DNA of 64,000 bases from Aegilops tauschii subsp. strangulata (GCF_002575655.3 NC_053036.3:645504736-645568735), one strand, 5' to 3'. Positions 32,318 to 43,976 are shown, counted from the stretch's first letter. The notes: a model not told the origin generated them from the letters alone. Translations and numbers: made by a program.

Positions 32318-33631
32318 TCAGTACTGTAAGTAAATTAGGAGTGGAAAACCTACTAGGTCATCAAAGCAATGACAGGCTCCGTAGATATGGTGGATGAGGC
32401 TACAAGTACACCATCCGTAACCACTATATATGGCGCACATCATACCTGTTGGCGACCAAGTGCCGGTACCAATGTGATATTGCTCAAGATATTTTGCACA
32501 TGTGGGCACCTGACGTACAATGGTGTCACCTGCAATGGTTGGCATTGCCTTTGAACTGACACATAAATTCCTTCCGATACCACTCCCGCTGCTTCTAAGA
32601 CCAACCAGGAGAGCATTGCCCCCAATGCTTGCTAGATGAACAACTCTTCCTTGGATAAGGTCCGCAATTCTGTAGACTACCATGCGTTTGTAGAACATGT
32701 AGTCGCAAGAACCGACAAGCAGGATCTCTGAGTCAGATTCTACAAAATCAAAAAGGCTGTTGATCATGCTCTTCAGACATACGGCAATCACCTTTGGTGG
32801 TGGAAATAAAGACGGACTGAATCCTGAGTTCTTCTCGGGTCTATGTGGGTCGATCTGGAAAATCTGTAGTTCACTCCTGGAGGCGGGCTTGGGTTGCAAC
32901 ATGTAAAGTTTTCCTTGTGATGATATGGTGCTCTGATTTGGGGAGAAGCTCCAGCTTGATAACCTCCATTGCTTGTCCTTGGTGGTAGCAAAGAGTACGC
33001 GTGGCATATCTCGAAGCACAATGGTGATGACGGCGACTCCTTGGGTATTAATGCTCAAGGAGGCAGTCACGCTGCCCGGCAATAAGTAAGTACATCCATT
33101 GTGCGAATTGAAGTGGGTTGATCCTGAGCTCAGCACGGTGTGATACGTGATAGGCGGGAATTTCTCCACGTCTCCCGTGAAGGGGTGGAGGAGGCAGATG
33201 GGGCCCTCTTGCTCGCCATGTTGCCGCTGCATGAGGAGGAGGCCATCGACCGAGCAGAGGACGGAGTGGTCCTCGAGAAGAGTGATTCGAGGGCGGACGA
33301 ATACTCCGGTGCTGAGGTTGAGGAAACTTTTCGTGCCATCTCCAAGGTGGAGTCCGTGGCCGCCCGGCAGCATCATCCACCGACGCGGATGAAAGCGCGA
33401 GTCGGTGATGCCATGGCCGCGTGGGCAGACGGTGCTGGACCGCCAGTGCGTGCACACTGCACGGAAGCGGATGTAGTCGACGAGGTCTCCGGCCAGCACC
33501 CGCCAGCCGATGAGCTCAAGCAAATCCGCCGGCAAGGACGTCAGGGGAGACAGGTCATCATCTGAGCAGGTGGCGGAGGAGGCCCTGACGGGCGCAGGAG
33601 GGCGCTCGCAGTTCGCCGCCAGCGAGAACAT
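32318..33631 (-). CDS. F-box/DUF295-type protein 2 (437 aa)
   Basis: Paralogue of the proteins at 17183-18469 and 47904-49193, single exon. The start at 33631 gives MFSLAANCERPPAPVRASSA, which aligns with MYSPAANRERPPAPVTASSA of the third copy. The F-box-like segment reads SPLTSLPADLLELIGWRVLAG...RFRAVCTHWRSST (residues about 30-70). The DUF295-like body includes RFHPRRWMMLPGGHGLHLG, VLCSVDGLLLMQRQHG, CLLHPFTGDVEKFPPITY, WSFSPNQSTISSQGKLYML, FVESDSEILLVGSC and GWCTCSLIHHIYGACHCF. The C-terminus is about 11 residues longer than in copies 1 and 3 (ending DDLVGFPLLIYLQY), probably from loss of the ancestral stop. It is closer to copy 3 than to copy 1. Role as an E3-ligase adaptor is inferred. 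Confidence 0.85.
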   Translation of the reverse strand: MFSLAANCERPPAPVRASSATCSDDDLSPLTSLPADLLELIGWRVLAGDLVDYIRFRAVCTHWRSSTVCPRGHGITDSRFHPRRWMMLPGGHGLHLGDGTKSFLNLSTGVFVRPRITLLEDHSVLCSVDGLLLMQRQHGEQEGPICLLHPFTGDVEKFPPITYHTVLSSGSTHFNSHNGCTYLLPGSVTASLSINTQGVAVITIVLRDMPRVLFATTKDKQWRLSSWSFSPNQSTISSQGKLYMLQPKPASRSELQIFQIDPHRPEKNSGFSPSLFPPPKVIAVCLKSMINSLFDFVESDSEILLVGSCDYMFYKRMVVYRIADLIQGRVVHLASIGGNALLVGLRSSGSGIGRNLCVSSKAMPTIAGDTIVRQVPTCAKYLEQYHIGTGTWSPTGMMCAIYSGYGWCTCSLIHHIYGACHCFDDLVGFPLLIYLQY

Positions 33632-33959
33632 GGATAGATCGATCCCGATAGGGTTTTTTCTTGCCCTAGCCACGGGGCCCCTCGGCAAGGGATTTTTAAG
33701 CAGATCGCTCGGCGGTGAACTATTCGGGATGGGCCCTGAGATGCTAATGTTGGGCCTAAGCTATCGTATCCATCCCGGGGCTAACATCCAGCCCATCTTT
33801 CTCTAGTACGTGCGTGTGATTGCTGAATAGAAAAAGACTAATTCTTCACCCTCTTTGGAGTTTTTGTGTGAATGTGTGATTGCTGTGCACGTTTTTTACA
33901 CAATGAAATAATAGACGGTGTTTTTTTTTCTAAAGATAATCATATGTACATGAATACTA

Positions 33960-34062
33960 CTCCCTCCGTTCCAAATTACTCATCGCTGAAATGGATGTAT
34001 CTAGAACAAAAATACATCTAGATACATTCATACGTGCGACAAATAATTCGGAACGGAGGGAG
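33960..34062. mobile_element. Stowaway MITE, about 103 bp
   Basis: CTCCCTCCGTTCCAAATTAC-like left end mirrored by AATTCGGAACGGAGGGAG, with TA flanks, in the upstream region of F-box 2. Confidence 0.85.
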
Positions 34063-34129
34063 TACTAGCTAGTAATGCGCAGATGTATTTCCTGCAGCAA
34101 CAAGAAAAAAGCAAACGTGTTTTTATCAC

Positions 34130-34265
34130 CAATAAAGTCAAGACGTAATAAAAGCACCTGGTCGATCTCAGAAGGTGTATGGATATGTGAGCCAAGTGGC
34201 CGAGTTCCTTTTTTCACACATTTTTTCGATAAAGAGTATATATTAATATCATTTTCGCACATTTT
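34130..34265. repeat. Block shared with 58400-58500
   Basis: AAGTCAAGACGTAATAAAAG, CACCTGGTCGATCTCAGAAG, ATGGATATGTGAGCCAAGTG and CGAGTTCCTTTTT correspond to 58410-58495. This is one of the anchors for the segmental duplication behind F-box genes 2 and 3. Confidence 0.6.
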
Positions 34266-34269
34266 TTTT

Positions 34270-35640
34270 GATAAAAAGTATATATTAATATCATGAAGAT
34301 ATCAATTACACACAGCCTCTGCAACAACACAATGCCCTAAAGGCATGATGGATGCACACAACCAAAAACAAAAGAAGAAGAAGCTAAACAAAGAAAAGTC
34401 CCGCTACAGAGTTGCAGTCCATGCAGCTGCAGCACAACCACCACCAAGACAACACCTGATATCAAAGTTCTCCAAAAGCGACGCCTCCAAGAAGGAAACA
34501 ATGCACCAGCGCAGTCGTCGCCCGATCGTAAATCTTGGGTTTTCATCCTGGAGATAATCCCCGCTCTCGAAACAATGTCTTCAACAAGGTCATTGCCAGG
34601 CACAACCAATTAAGGCTAGGCCTTGGATTTTCACCCTGAAAGGTAAGACCTTGAACTTCACATGTGTTGTCGCCCCCACTTACATGCCGCTGCTACAAAT
34701 CCCGAAACTCGAAGCAAGTTCCTCAATGTCGTAGGCTCCAATCACCATTACTAGTCCTCCAACCTCGGCTTCCATGACATTCTCCGCCTCTGACTTCACC
34801 ATGGAGCAAAACATAGCTCCTGATGGCAACAGATAGCAAAGCTTCGCGCTGCTCCCTCCTTAATGGAGGACCAATGGGCACGACCGAATCCCACCCGATC
34901 CAGCAATCTCCAGGCATAACACGCCCATGGGAGTTCGCTAGCGGAGCCTTTCGGAACCCGACACTCCGGCTAGATCAAGAGGACGGGTGTCAGGCAGATC
35001 TTCATCTTGACGTGAGAGGAACCCTAGGACCGCCGCCATTAATCTGAAGCCTCGCAGCCCCGACGCTGCAAGACCACACTCAGCAGGAATGACAGCAATG
35101 GCGGGGTAGACCAGTGCCCAACTCTAGGTCGCCGTCGTGGCCGAAGGCCACAGCAAGACCACCATAGTCAGCGCTGGCTGGACCCGACACACTCAGATCT
35201 AAGCCAAAAGGGAAGATCGGGCAGCCAAGTCCAGAACGCCCCGAGCGGCTCCGCGTCCTGGAGCCTAGCGCCAGATCGGCCGGCCGCCGGAGGCGCCCCA
35301 CCACCACCACATCGCTGCTCCACCGGGTTCCAGCCTCATGCTATGCCGTCCGCCGCATCTCCGTCGTACCAAACGCAAAGCGCCGATTGATGAACACGTC
35401 CTGACACCCGGCAGCGTCAAGCCCTCACCCGAAGAACCGGCCCGCGCCAGCCCATTGCGCAAGGGGACAATCGATCCCCGCCGCCGCCGACGCCGACCGG
35501 GGCTTTGCCCGGCCACGCCCTGTGGCGGCGGCGGCGAGAGAGGAGGAGATGGGGAGGGGGGCTTGGCGGCGGCGGGATTAGGGCGCGTCCCCGTCGCCTC
35601 GCAGGGGCGAAGGTTAGTAGTTTGTTTCTTCATCTGTTTT
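34270..35640 (-). repeat. Degenerate LINE-like retroposed sequence, no intact domain
   Basis: On the minus strand it begins with a GC-rich leader (CGACGGGGACGCGCCCTAAT, GCCGCCGCCAAGCCCCC near 35600-35560) and ends in an AT-rich tail containing GATATTAATATATACTTTTT near 34290. This is the shape of a LINE or retroposed transcript. Short frames show no reverse transcriptase or endonuclease. Confidence 0.4.
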
Positions 35641-35689
35641 GAATCCGATAGACCTGAAATAAAACCGACCATACACACGTGTCCCATAT

Positions 35690-35722
35690 GAGAGAGAGAG
35701 ACAGAGAGAGAGAGAGAAGTTG
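35690..35722. repeat. (GA)n microsatellite
   Basis: Run of GA dinucleotides with one CAG interruption. Confidence 0.8.
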
Positions 35723-35744
35723 TGCCATAAAAAAGTGTGGTGAA

Positions 35745-36280
35745 GCTTTTTCTTCCTTTTTCCTCGGACGCTAAGGCAAACTTTCTCCTACAAGCTTCGC
35801 CAGTGAGACTGTGGATTCACCTCCTCTCTGCTTGTGCTCCGGCTAGTAGTTTAGGTTAGAGTTTTTTAGTCCTCGCGGGTGCGGTGCTAGAACGGATGGG
35901 GGCGCTTCCTCTTCGAGTTTGTCTTCATGGATTCAATTCTCCTCGAATTCGTCTATCTGGACGTAGTCGACGGAGCCCTGGTGTAGATTTTAGCCGTTTC
36001 CTTTGGGCAGCAAGATTAGGGTTCAATGCCGATGATTGCGGCTCCGGGGCGCTAGTCCTTAGAAGCATGTGTACGAAGACTTTCCGGTTGTCATCAATAA
36101 AGTCAAACCGGCTCCGGGAGAGGAACGGCGACAATAGCGTGTCGACAGCTCGTTCTGGCAACTGTAATGGCCATTCGGTGGCGTAGAGACATTGATGTAA
36201 TTTTTTTAATCTTTAAGGTGTTTTGTGCTTCTGATAAACTTTTGTAATATATCTTGATCTTTTTCCAGAAAAGAAAAGGA
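35745..36280 (+). repeat. Retroposon-like repeat family A, copy 2
   Basis: Same order of blocks as 28265-28865. The 3' part (GACATTGATGTAATTTTTTT... TTGTAATATAT...CTTTTCCAGAAAAG) resembles the 3' ends at 57720-57820 and 58310-58400. Confidence 0.5.
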
Positions 36281-37481
36281 AGTGAGAGACCCTAAGGAAA
36301 CCATACCCCACAAAAGGAGTCCTACTAGCACTGGAACTGATGCCGGAAGAAGGATCCGCTGTGCATTGGCGAGGGTGAAACATCTACCCCAGCGCAAACT
36401 TTCCACCGGTTTACTAACGATCTTGTCAACTAGCACACTGCTGGAAGGAGTATAGTCTACCAGTTTATCCACATACCCCTAATACACCATTGATAGGATT
36501 TTGGTCTAGTTGCATACACAGCGCCGATCTTATGCCTTGTATTGCTAATGCTTGTAGTTCTTTGATGTCTTTGCTCATTGTTGAACACTCGGTAGCCGAT
36601 CTCATATTCTTCAATCAATGAAAAGTTGCGCCGACAACCTTCTGTCAATATTTTGTGTTTCAAAAGGTGTCACAGCCTGGTCCTTTACCACTATTCAATA
36701 GTTCCATGCCGGTTCAACCAGCAGCTAGATTCCAAATTTCAAGTTTCTCAGCGCATGAATGACATTGTCATGCTCCTTAAAGTTGGGACCTTGATGGCCA
36801 CAAACATTGCAAACTTTGGGGACACGTTCATACTGAACATGACAGTTTTCTTAGCTTTCCTCCGCAACATATAAAGACCATCCTCGTCAAAGGTAAGCAT
36901 ATCAATCTTCACATGACCTCTAAAGAAAGTGCAGTGCAAATGCTACTTTTACAAATTCCCGTGACAACAAGGCGCATTCATACAAAAACGGAGATGTTCG
37001 GCCAGATGATATTCCTCCATGGTTCATAACTTCTATCATGTCCATGATTTTTCTTTACTTTTGAGGAATTGTCACATGTGCACAGACACGAAACCTCCAC
37101 CGCTTCATCAAAATTGGGCCCCTATTGGCGAGGGATGAGTTTTTCGAGTTGAGAAAGGAAACAAATCAGAGGTAGTCTTTGTGAAAAAAAGTGGTCACGG
37201 TCTTAATTAGACAAACTCATATTCTCCAACTATTTTGATGAGATTACGAACGGACTCCAACTCTGATAGTCTGTAAGTACTAGAAGTAGTAAATTTCATG
37301 TGATAAAGGAGGTAGAGCTAGCCTGCTATATCTTATTACATGGACATTAACAATCGTCTTCAACATACTTACGGAGTATGTGATATACTGATCTCTTCTC
37401 ATTTGAAAAAAAAAGATCCCATCTGAAGCAAGGAGAACTCAGGAAGGCAGCAAACACCCCCAGCTTGGACGTACGATGAGA
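36281..37481. repeat. Non-coding block homologous to 58530-59350, then spacer
   Basis: 36315-36360 (GGAGTCCTACTAGCACTGGA, GATGCCGGAAGAAGGATCCG) matches 58545-58600. 36640-36900 (AAAAGGTGTCACAGCCTGGT, ATTCCAAATTTCAAGTTT, GGCCACAAACAT, GACACGTTCATACTGAACAT, AAAGACCATCCTCGTCAAAG) matches 59120-59340. No coding assignment. The remainder to 37481 is featureless and may contain the 3' flank of the peroxidase pseudogene. Confidence 0.6.
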
Positions 37482-38345
37482 CTAGCAGCACTGGTGGCAG
37501 ATGCGGCCGACGTTCCCTTGGGGTCCCCAGAGTATCCCCGTCTTGCTCATCGAACTGTAGAACTGGTTCCACAACAACCATTCGTTGTCCGCAAAATCAT
37601 TTACATACCCTCGGGTGGTCTCGTTGAGGAGGACCTTCATGTCGGAGGTGAGCACCCCCTTCCCCTCTTTGACATTGATGTAGTACTTGTTGTTGAACCT
37701 GTCCGGGGTGTTCACATCGAGGTCCTGACACCGGTGCGCATTGGCGGTGCAGTTATCTTGTAGCTTTCGGACAAAGTCATCAGAGTCGGAGTTGGGGAAA
37801 CGGTTGCTGAAGGTGGCACAACGAGCTTTCCCAATGGTGTGCGCACCAGAGAGCACCACGAGGTCTTTCTCGTCGAGGCTGCTGCTACCGAAGGCAGCTA
37901 TAAGCTGGTCAATGATGAATGTGGGGGTGGGAGCTCCTCGACGAACCTCAGCGGCTCGGGCTCGAAGCTGTCGTCCTATTGAGTGGCACGTGTAGGGTTG
38001 GCCACCTGACTGCAAGTTGCATGAGAACATGTAATTTAGCGTGTGGATAGGGAAAAATATATTATTACATATATACTATTTAGTAGCAATAATTATGAAA
38101 GTTTGACCACATGCATTTTTTTCCAGAAGTGACATATCGCTACAACGGCGACGTGCGTAGCAAGGGCCATGATGTCGGCACAGTAGACGTTGGACCCACA
38201 GGCTTCGTGACCTTGGCGCGGATGTCCTCCATGAGGAACACATTCCGCCTGATATCTTGAGAGAGGTTCGGCGGCATTCTCATCTCACTCCATGGAGTTC
38301 CCAGCAGAAGAATCGATGCATCGCATCACTTTCCGCCTGATCTCT
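37482..38345 (-). pseudogene. Class III peroxidase pseudogene (third family member)
   Basis: The last exon, 38009-37482, is intact after a CAG acceptor: SGGQPYTCHSIGR, LVVLSGAHTIGKARCATFSNRF with the proximal His, NCTANAHRCQDLDVNTPDRFNNKYY, and WGPQGNVGRICHQCC. The preceding exon (about 38330-38145) keeps ASILLLGTPWSEMRMPPNLS, EDIRAKV and CADIMALAT-like sequence. It has a lost base near the AKV codon and a rearranged 5' edge where TTCCGCCTGAT occurs twice (38246 and 38331). The distal-His exon is not found, and a Copia element starts 12 bp further on at 38357. Not functional as a peroxidase. Confidence 0.82.
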
Positions 38346-38356
38346 CTCGACATATA

Positions 38357-38489
38357 TGTTAGACTAAGTATATATTAGATATACGTGTTGTAACACAATT
38401 TGTATTTGTACGGTTCCCTCTTATAAATATATGACAGCCGTACCCATCAAGGGTATCGAGCATTGTTCCAAACCCTAATACGTCTAACA
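38357..38489 (+). repeat. Copia 5' LTR, 133 bp
   Basis: TGTTAGAC...GTCTAACA ends. A TATAAATATATGA box lies near 38430. Unusually short for an LTR. Confidence 0.93.
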
Positions 38490-40860
38490 TGGTATCAGAC
38501 GACGCGTTCGATCTGCGTCACGCTTCCGCCGCCTCTGCTGCCGTCGCGCCAGCCCCCGCCGCCGCGCCGCCTCTCTCCACTCTGGCGATGGAGTCGCCGT
38601 TCCTGGCGTCGCCTCCACTTGCCTGGGCCCGATCTACTGCGACGGGATCACAACCTCCTGCGCCACAGCGATCGTCCGCCATGCTGCCGCCGCCTCGGTC
38701 GCCTGCTGCGCTTCCGATCGCGGCCACCCCGATCTAGTCGCGGGGCGCGCCTCCACCACCGGCCTCCTACGGCGCCAATGGGCAGCCGGCCTACGGTGGT
38801 CCTCCAGCCCCGGCCCCGTACCACGATGCGCCGCTGGCCTCGGGGCCCTATGGCGCTCCCATCCAGGCGCCGTATGGCGGCCCGTACCCGGCGCCCTACC
38901 TCGCGCCGTCGGCTGCGTCGTATGCTGCTCCCGCCCCGACGTCCTACGCCGCTGCCCAGATGTACGCCGCTCCTCCTGCGCTCCCGTATGGTGCGCACTC
39001 CCCGGCGGCTTATGGCCATCATCAACAACCATCGGCCGATGCACTAATCCCATATAGTGCTGTCCTGCCGCCTGGTCCGCCGCCTGATCTGCCGCTCTCC
39101 GCGCCGATGGCCGAACCAGGGCCTTTTCACTTCGCCCATCTAGTGACGGTGAAGCTTTCTGCTGATAACTATCTCCTGTGGCGCGCTCAAGTGTTGCCGC
39201 TGATGCGTAGCCACTACCTTGAAGGATATGTTGATGGCTCCCTGCCGTGCCCTCCGGCTATGGTTCCGGTACCCTCGTCCCATGGTGGCTCTGTCATGGT
39301 CCCCAACCCTGCTCATCGTCGGTGGACTGCTCAAGATCAAGCCATCCTGGGTGCTATTCAGTCGTCGCTCACTCCATCCGTGGCTGGCATGGTCGTCTTT
39401 GCCGCGACGTCGAGGGATGCATGGGCCACGCTCGAATCCAGCTTTTCCTCGCAATCGCTGGCCCGTTCCTCTGCCATTCGTAACCAGCTGGGTGAGGTCA
39501 AGAAAAATGACCTCTCCGTCACGGCCTTCTTCAACAAGGTCAAAAGTTTGGCTGATACACTGTCGTCTATTGGGAAGCCTCTTCGTGATGAGGAGTTTAC
39601 TTCGTTCATTCTCAATGGGCTTGATGAGGACTATGATTCTCTTGTTGAAAACATTAATGGACGTGACACACCGATGCCGCCTCGCGATCTCTATGCACGC
39701 CTTCTCAACACCGAACAGAGGCTCGCTGCTCGCCGCTCCGTTGGCGTCTACACGGAGGGCCCTTCTGTGAACGCTGCTCTCCGCGGGGGCGCCCGCGGTG
39801 CCAAGCAGAAGGCGCCGCCGACCTCAGGCAACCAGCCCCGTCCGCCCGCTCCACCTCCGACGGCTGGCCGCAAGCGGCTCCACTGCGAGGCATGTGGTGG
39901 TGGGGTTGAGTGTCAACTCTGCGGCATCGAGGGGCACTTGGCGTCTCGCTGCCATCCTCGCTTTAAACGAGATTTTCTTGGCATTGGGAACAATGGGAAG
40001 GGCAATGAGAAGCAAGCTGCTCTTGCTACACCGGATCCCGGGTTCACTCCTTCATACTCGGTGGATCCTGCCTGGTACATAGATACGGGCGCTACGGACC
40101 ATTTGACGAGTCAGCTTGACAAGCTGGCCACTCGCCAGCCCTACACCGGTCACGATCAGGTCCGCACGGCCAATGGATCAGGTATGCCCATCTCACATGT
40201 TGGTCCGGCATCTCTTCTTTCACGTACCACTAAAACCTTGCATTTGCTTGATGTCCTTCGTGTTCCCTCAGTCACACGTAGTTTACTCTCGGTTCCTAAA
40301 TTAACTCGTGACAACAATGTGTTTGTTGAGTTTCACCCTTTCCATTTTTTTGTTAAGGACCGGGACACGAGGGACGTTCTTCTTAGTGGTCGAGCTCGCG
40401 ACGGCTTATACGCACTTGATGTGCCACGAGTCTCTCAAGTTTTCAGTGGTGTTCGGGTGTCGTCGTCGCAGTGGCACTCTCGCCTTGGCCACCCCGCTAC
40501 TCCCATTGTGCGCCATGTGCTTCATCGCCATCATCTTCCTGTTGAGTCGAGTAATAAGGAGTTTCTAGTGTGTGATGCTTGTCAACAAGGCAAGAGTCAT
40601 CAGTTGCCTTTTTCTGTATCAAGTCGTGTTGTCACGGCTCCTCTTGAGCTTGTGTTTTCAGACGTGTGGGGCTATGCCCAAACTTCTGTTAGTGGTCACA
40701 ACTATTATGTCAGTTTCATCGATGCTTTCAGTCGCTTTACTTGGATTTATCTTATTAAGCGCAAATCTGATGTGTTTCATGTCTTTATGCAATTTCAAGC
40801 ACATGTTGAACGATTGCTTAAGCACAAAATTATCCATGTCCAGTCAGACTGGGGGGTGAG
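38489..40860 (+). pseudogene. Copia gag, protease and N-terminal integrase, interrupted
   Basis: The frame starts at the ATG at 38489, formed by the last base of the LTR plus the PBS. It has a TAG at 38735-38737 and then stays open through a Pro/Ala/Tyr-rich leader. It reaches the gag region (KLSADNYLLWRAQVLPLM, a UBN2-like core), a CCHC-like knuckle (CQLCGIEGHLASRC), the aspartic protease (WYIDTGATDHLT), the GAG-pre-integrase motif (WHSRLGHP) and the integrase core (YVSFIDAFSRFTW). Near 40853, in a run of six G, the frame is lost by one base in the middle of the integrase catalytic domain. Confidence 0.9.
38490..38500 (+). other. Primer binding site, initiator tRNA-Met type
   Basis: TGGTATCAGAC directly abuts the 5' LTR. 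It matches the start of the usual plant Met-initiator PBS (TGGTATCAGAGC). Confidence 0.85.
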
Positions 40861-43563
40861 TATCGTAACCTTAACACCTTCTTTCAGAAGCTTGGCATCT
40901 CACACCATGTGTCTTGTCCTCATACACATCAGCAGAACGGTGCAGCTGAGCGCAAACACCGTCACATAGTTGAAACTGGCCTGACACTTCTTGCACATGC
41001 CTTTGTCCCGTTTCGGTTCTGGAGCGATGCTTTTGTTACTGCCTGTTTTTTGATAAACAGGATTCCCACACAACGCCTTCACATGAAGTCTCCACTCGAA
41101 GTGTTGCTTAGTGAAACTCCAGATTACTCCCTCCTCAAAGTGTTCGGCTGTGTGTGTTGGCCGCATCTTCGTCCGTACAATAAGCAAAAACTTGAGTATC
41201 GATCTAAACAATGTGTGTTTCTTGGGTACAGTCCTCTCCACAAAGGTTACAAGTGTCTTCACATCCCGTCAAATCGTGTTTACATTTCTCATGACGTTGT
41301 GTTCGATGAGACTGTCTTCCCGTTTTTCACACTCAAATCACCCACCAATACTCCCGTCACTGAGTTGCACTCTTTTCCAGTTTTGCCTGATCAATTTGTG
41401 GATGCTGCATATTCTCCTCTGTTGTTGCCTAACCATGGTGCAGGGACTGGACGAGGCGCTCGACTTGAGCTTCTGGATGATGATATGGCCACAACTGCGC
41501 CAGTTGCTGCCACGCCGGATGAGGCGCTCGACGAGGCTGCCCCCGCCACTACCCCGCTTGACCCCGACGTCGATCACGCGTGCATGCCCCATGCACGAGG
41601 ATCCGACGGGGTGACCAAGTCGCCGGGGCCAGCGGCCTCGCTGTCGCCTGGGCCGGCCGAACCTGCGGAGCTGTCGGCCGGGCCGACTGGACCCGCGGCG
41701 CTCTCCCCTGAGCCGGAGGCCTAGCAGGTCACCGAGTCTTCGTCGCCTGGTCCGTCAACGCCGATCACGCCCGGTCTGTCTTCGCCGACCCTGACCGTGC
41801 CACCGGATGCGCCTGTTGACTCGCCCGCCGGTGCGTCCTCCTCGCCGCTGATGGATAGTGGCTCCTCTGGTATGGCAGCTCCAGCGCCACCTCCGCCTGT
41901 CGTCCTGCGTCCCCATACTCGCAGCAAAAGTGGCATCTTCCAACCGAAGAAGCGCACTGACGGCACTGTCGCGTGGCTTGCGGCCTGTGTGGCACATGCT
42001 GAGGCTGACCCTACGACTGAACCACGACATTTTCGAGCGGCGCTTGGCATCCCGCATTGGCGTGCTGCGATGGAGCAGGAGATTCATGCCCTTCAAAGAA
42101 ACAACACTTGGCGTCTTGTTCCACCTCCATCTGGTGTTAATATCATTGACTCTAAATGGGTATTCAAGGTGAAGAAACATGCTGATGGCTCCATTGAGAG
42201 GTACAAGGCACGCCTGGTTGCCAAGGGGTTCAAACAACGGTATGGCATTGATTATGAAGACACATTCAGTCCTGTTATTAAACCAACTACTATTCGTGTT
42301 CTTCTCTCTTTGGCTGTTACTCGTGGATGGTCGCTTCGACAGCTTGATGTTCAGAATGCCTTTCTCCATGGAGTTCTGGAAGAAGAGGTTTATATGCGTC
42401 AGCCGCCAGGTTTTGTTGACCCTGCTCAGCCACATCATTTATGTCGTCTTGTCAAAGCTCTCTACGGGTTGAAGCAGGCCCCGCGTGCATGGCATGCCCG
42501 TCTTGGCGGTGCTCTTCGTGCGCATGGGTTTGTTCCTTCTACAGCAGACACGTCTCTGTTTATTCTACAGCGACCTGAGGTGACTATGTACATTCTGGTA
42601 TATGTTGATGACATCATCCTTGTCAGTTCGTCTGCTTCTGCTACAGACCGGCTTGTGTCCTCTCTTGGTGCTGAGTTTGCTGTTAAGGATCTTGGGAGAC
42701 TGCATTATTTTCTGGGCCTAGAGGTTCTTCATTCTGATGGTGGCTTGACTCTTACTCAGAAGAAGTACTCTCAGGATCTCCTGCGTCGTGCCGGTATGTT
42801 GCAGTGCAAGTCTGCTACGACTCCCATGTCTGCTACAGACAAACTGACAGCTCTTGCTGGTGACTTGCTTGCTCCTGAGGATGCCACAGAGTACCGCAGC
42901 ATTATGGGTGGACTGCAGTACTTGCTCATTACTCGACCAGACATATCATTTGCAGTTAACCGTGTGTGCCAGTATCTTCATGCACCACGTGATTCTCACT
43001 GGTCAGCTGTTAAGCGCATCTTGCGCTATGTTCGTCACACTGGGTCATATGGTCTCCATCTTCAGCCTGCGCGTTCTGGACTGATCTCAGCATTCTCTGA
43101 TGCCGACTGGGCTGGTTGTCCTGATGATCGGTGATCCACGGGGGGACATGCTGTGTTCTTTGGGCCTAACTTGATCGCCTGGCAAGCTCGCAAGCAAGCT
43201 ACGGTGTCCCGGAGTAGTACCGAAGCTGAGTACAAAGCTGTTGCTAATGCCACAACTGAGATCATGTGGGTGCAGTCATTGCTTCGAGAGTTGAAGGTCT
43301 CCCCAACTCAGCCGCCTGTTCTTTGGTGTGATAACATCGGTGCAACATACCTTTCGTCCAATCCAGTATTTCATGCCCGAACGAAGCACATCGAAGTTGA
43401 CTATCATTTTGTGAGGGAACGTGTTGCTCAGAAGCTCCTTCAGATTAAGTTTATTTCTTCGAAGGATCAGCTTGCTGATATTTTCACTAAACCCTTGCCC
43501 TTGCCTTCTTTTGAAGGATGTCGTCGCAATCTTAACCTTCTGAGTGTTTCAGGACATAGTTAA
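40861..43563 (+). pseudogene. Copia integrase C-terminal half, reverse transcriptase and RNase H, interrupted
   Basis: Continues in the next frame: HTHQQNGAAERKHRHIVE (integrase), the GYSPLHKGYKC region, a low-complexity linker with a TAG at 41722-41724, then reverse transcriptase ([31 protein letters not shown], the YVDDIIL catalytic pair). RNase H follows (DADWAGC, then [28 protein letters not shown]). A TGA at 43132-43134 interrupts the RNase H region. The final stop is at 43561, followed at once by the PPT. Typical Copia order with integrase before reverse transcriptase. Confidence 0.92.
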
Positions 43564-43576
43564 GATTGAGGGAGGG
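43564..43576 (+). other. Polypurine tract of the Copia element
   Basis: GATTGAGGGAGGG immediately before the 3' LTR; primes plus-strand DNA synthesis. Confidence 0.8.
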
Positions 43577-43709
43577 TGTTAGACTAAGTATATATTAGAT
43601 ATACGTGTTGTAACACAACTTGTATTTGTACGGTCCCCTCTTATAAATATATGACAGCCGTACCCACCAAGGGTATCGAGCATTGTTCCAAATCCTAATA
43701 CGTCTAACA
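43577..43709 (+). repeat. Copia 3' LTR, 133 bp
   Basis: Identical to the 5' LTR except for four transitions. Confidence 0.93.
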
Positions 43710-43886
43710 ATATATGTGTATGTAAAGAACTCAATTTTGTGTAAAATAATTAGTTAGCTAGCTAGGGTTACCAGCACGTTTAGTTCATGACTAACATTGC
43801 CACAACTAATCTTCAGCTAAGTGTGCTAAAGAAAAGTGTGATGTACAAATTGGTCAGCATAAATGCGGAAAGTGTTGAATCATATA

Positions 43887-43976
43887 CTTCCTCCATCCTA
43901 AAATAAGTGTCTCAACTTTAGTACAACTTTATGAAGTTATACTAAAGTTGAGACACTTATTGTGGGATGTAGTGAG
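43887..43976. mobile_element. Stowaway MITE
   Basis: About 90 bp with arms AAATAAGTGTCTCAACTTTAGT and complement, CTTCCTCC-like ends and TA flanks. Closely related to the copy at 4872-4957. Confidence 0.8.

Larger units (their letters stand above)
38357..43709 (+). mobile_element. Copia-type LTR retrotransposon, full length, disabled
   Basis: Two 133-bp LTRs (38357-38489 and 43577-43709) start TGTTAGAC and end GTCTAACA. They are flanked by ATATA on both sides (38352-38356 and 43710-43714). The LTRs differ at four positions, all transitions (about 3 %). A PBS and a purine-rich PPT are present. The internal order gag, protease, integrase, reverse transcriptase, RNase H is that of Copia. Three in-frame stops and one frame change prevent a working polyprotein. 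It sits immediately upstream of the broken peroxidase exon. Confidence 0.95.
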
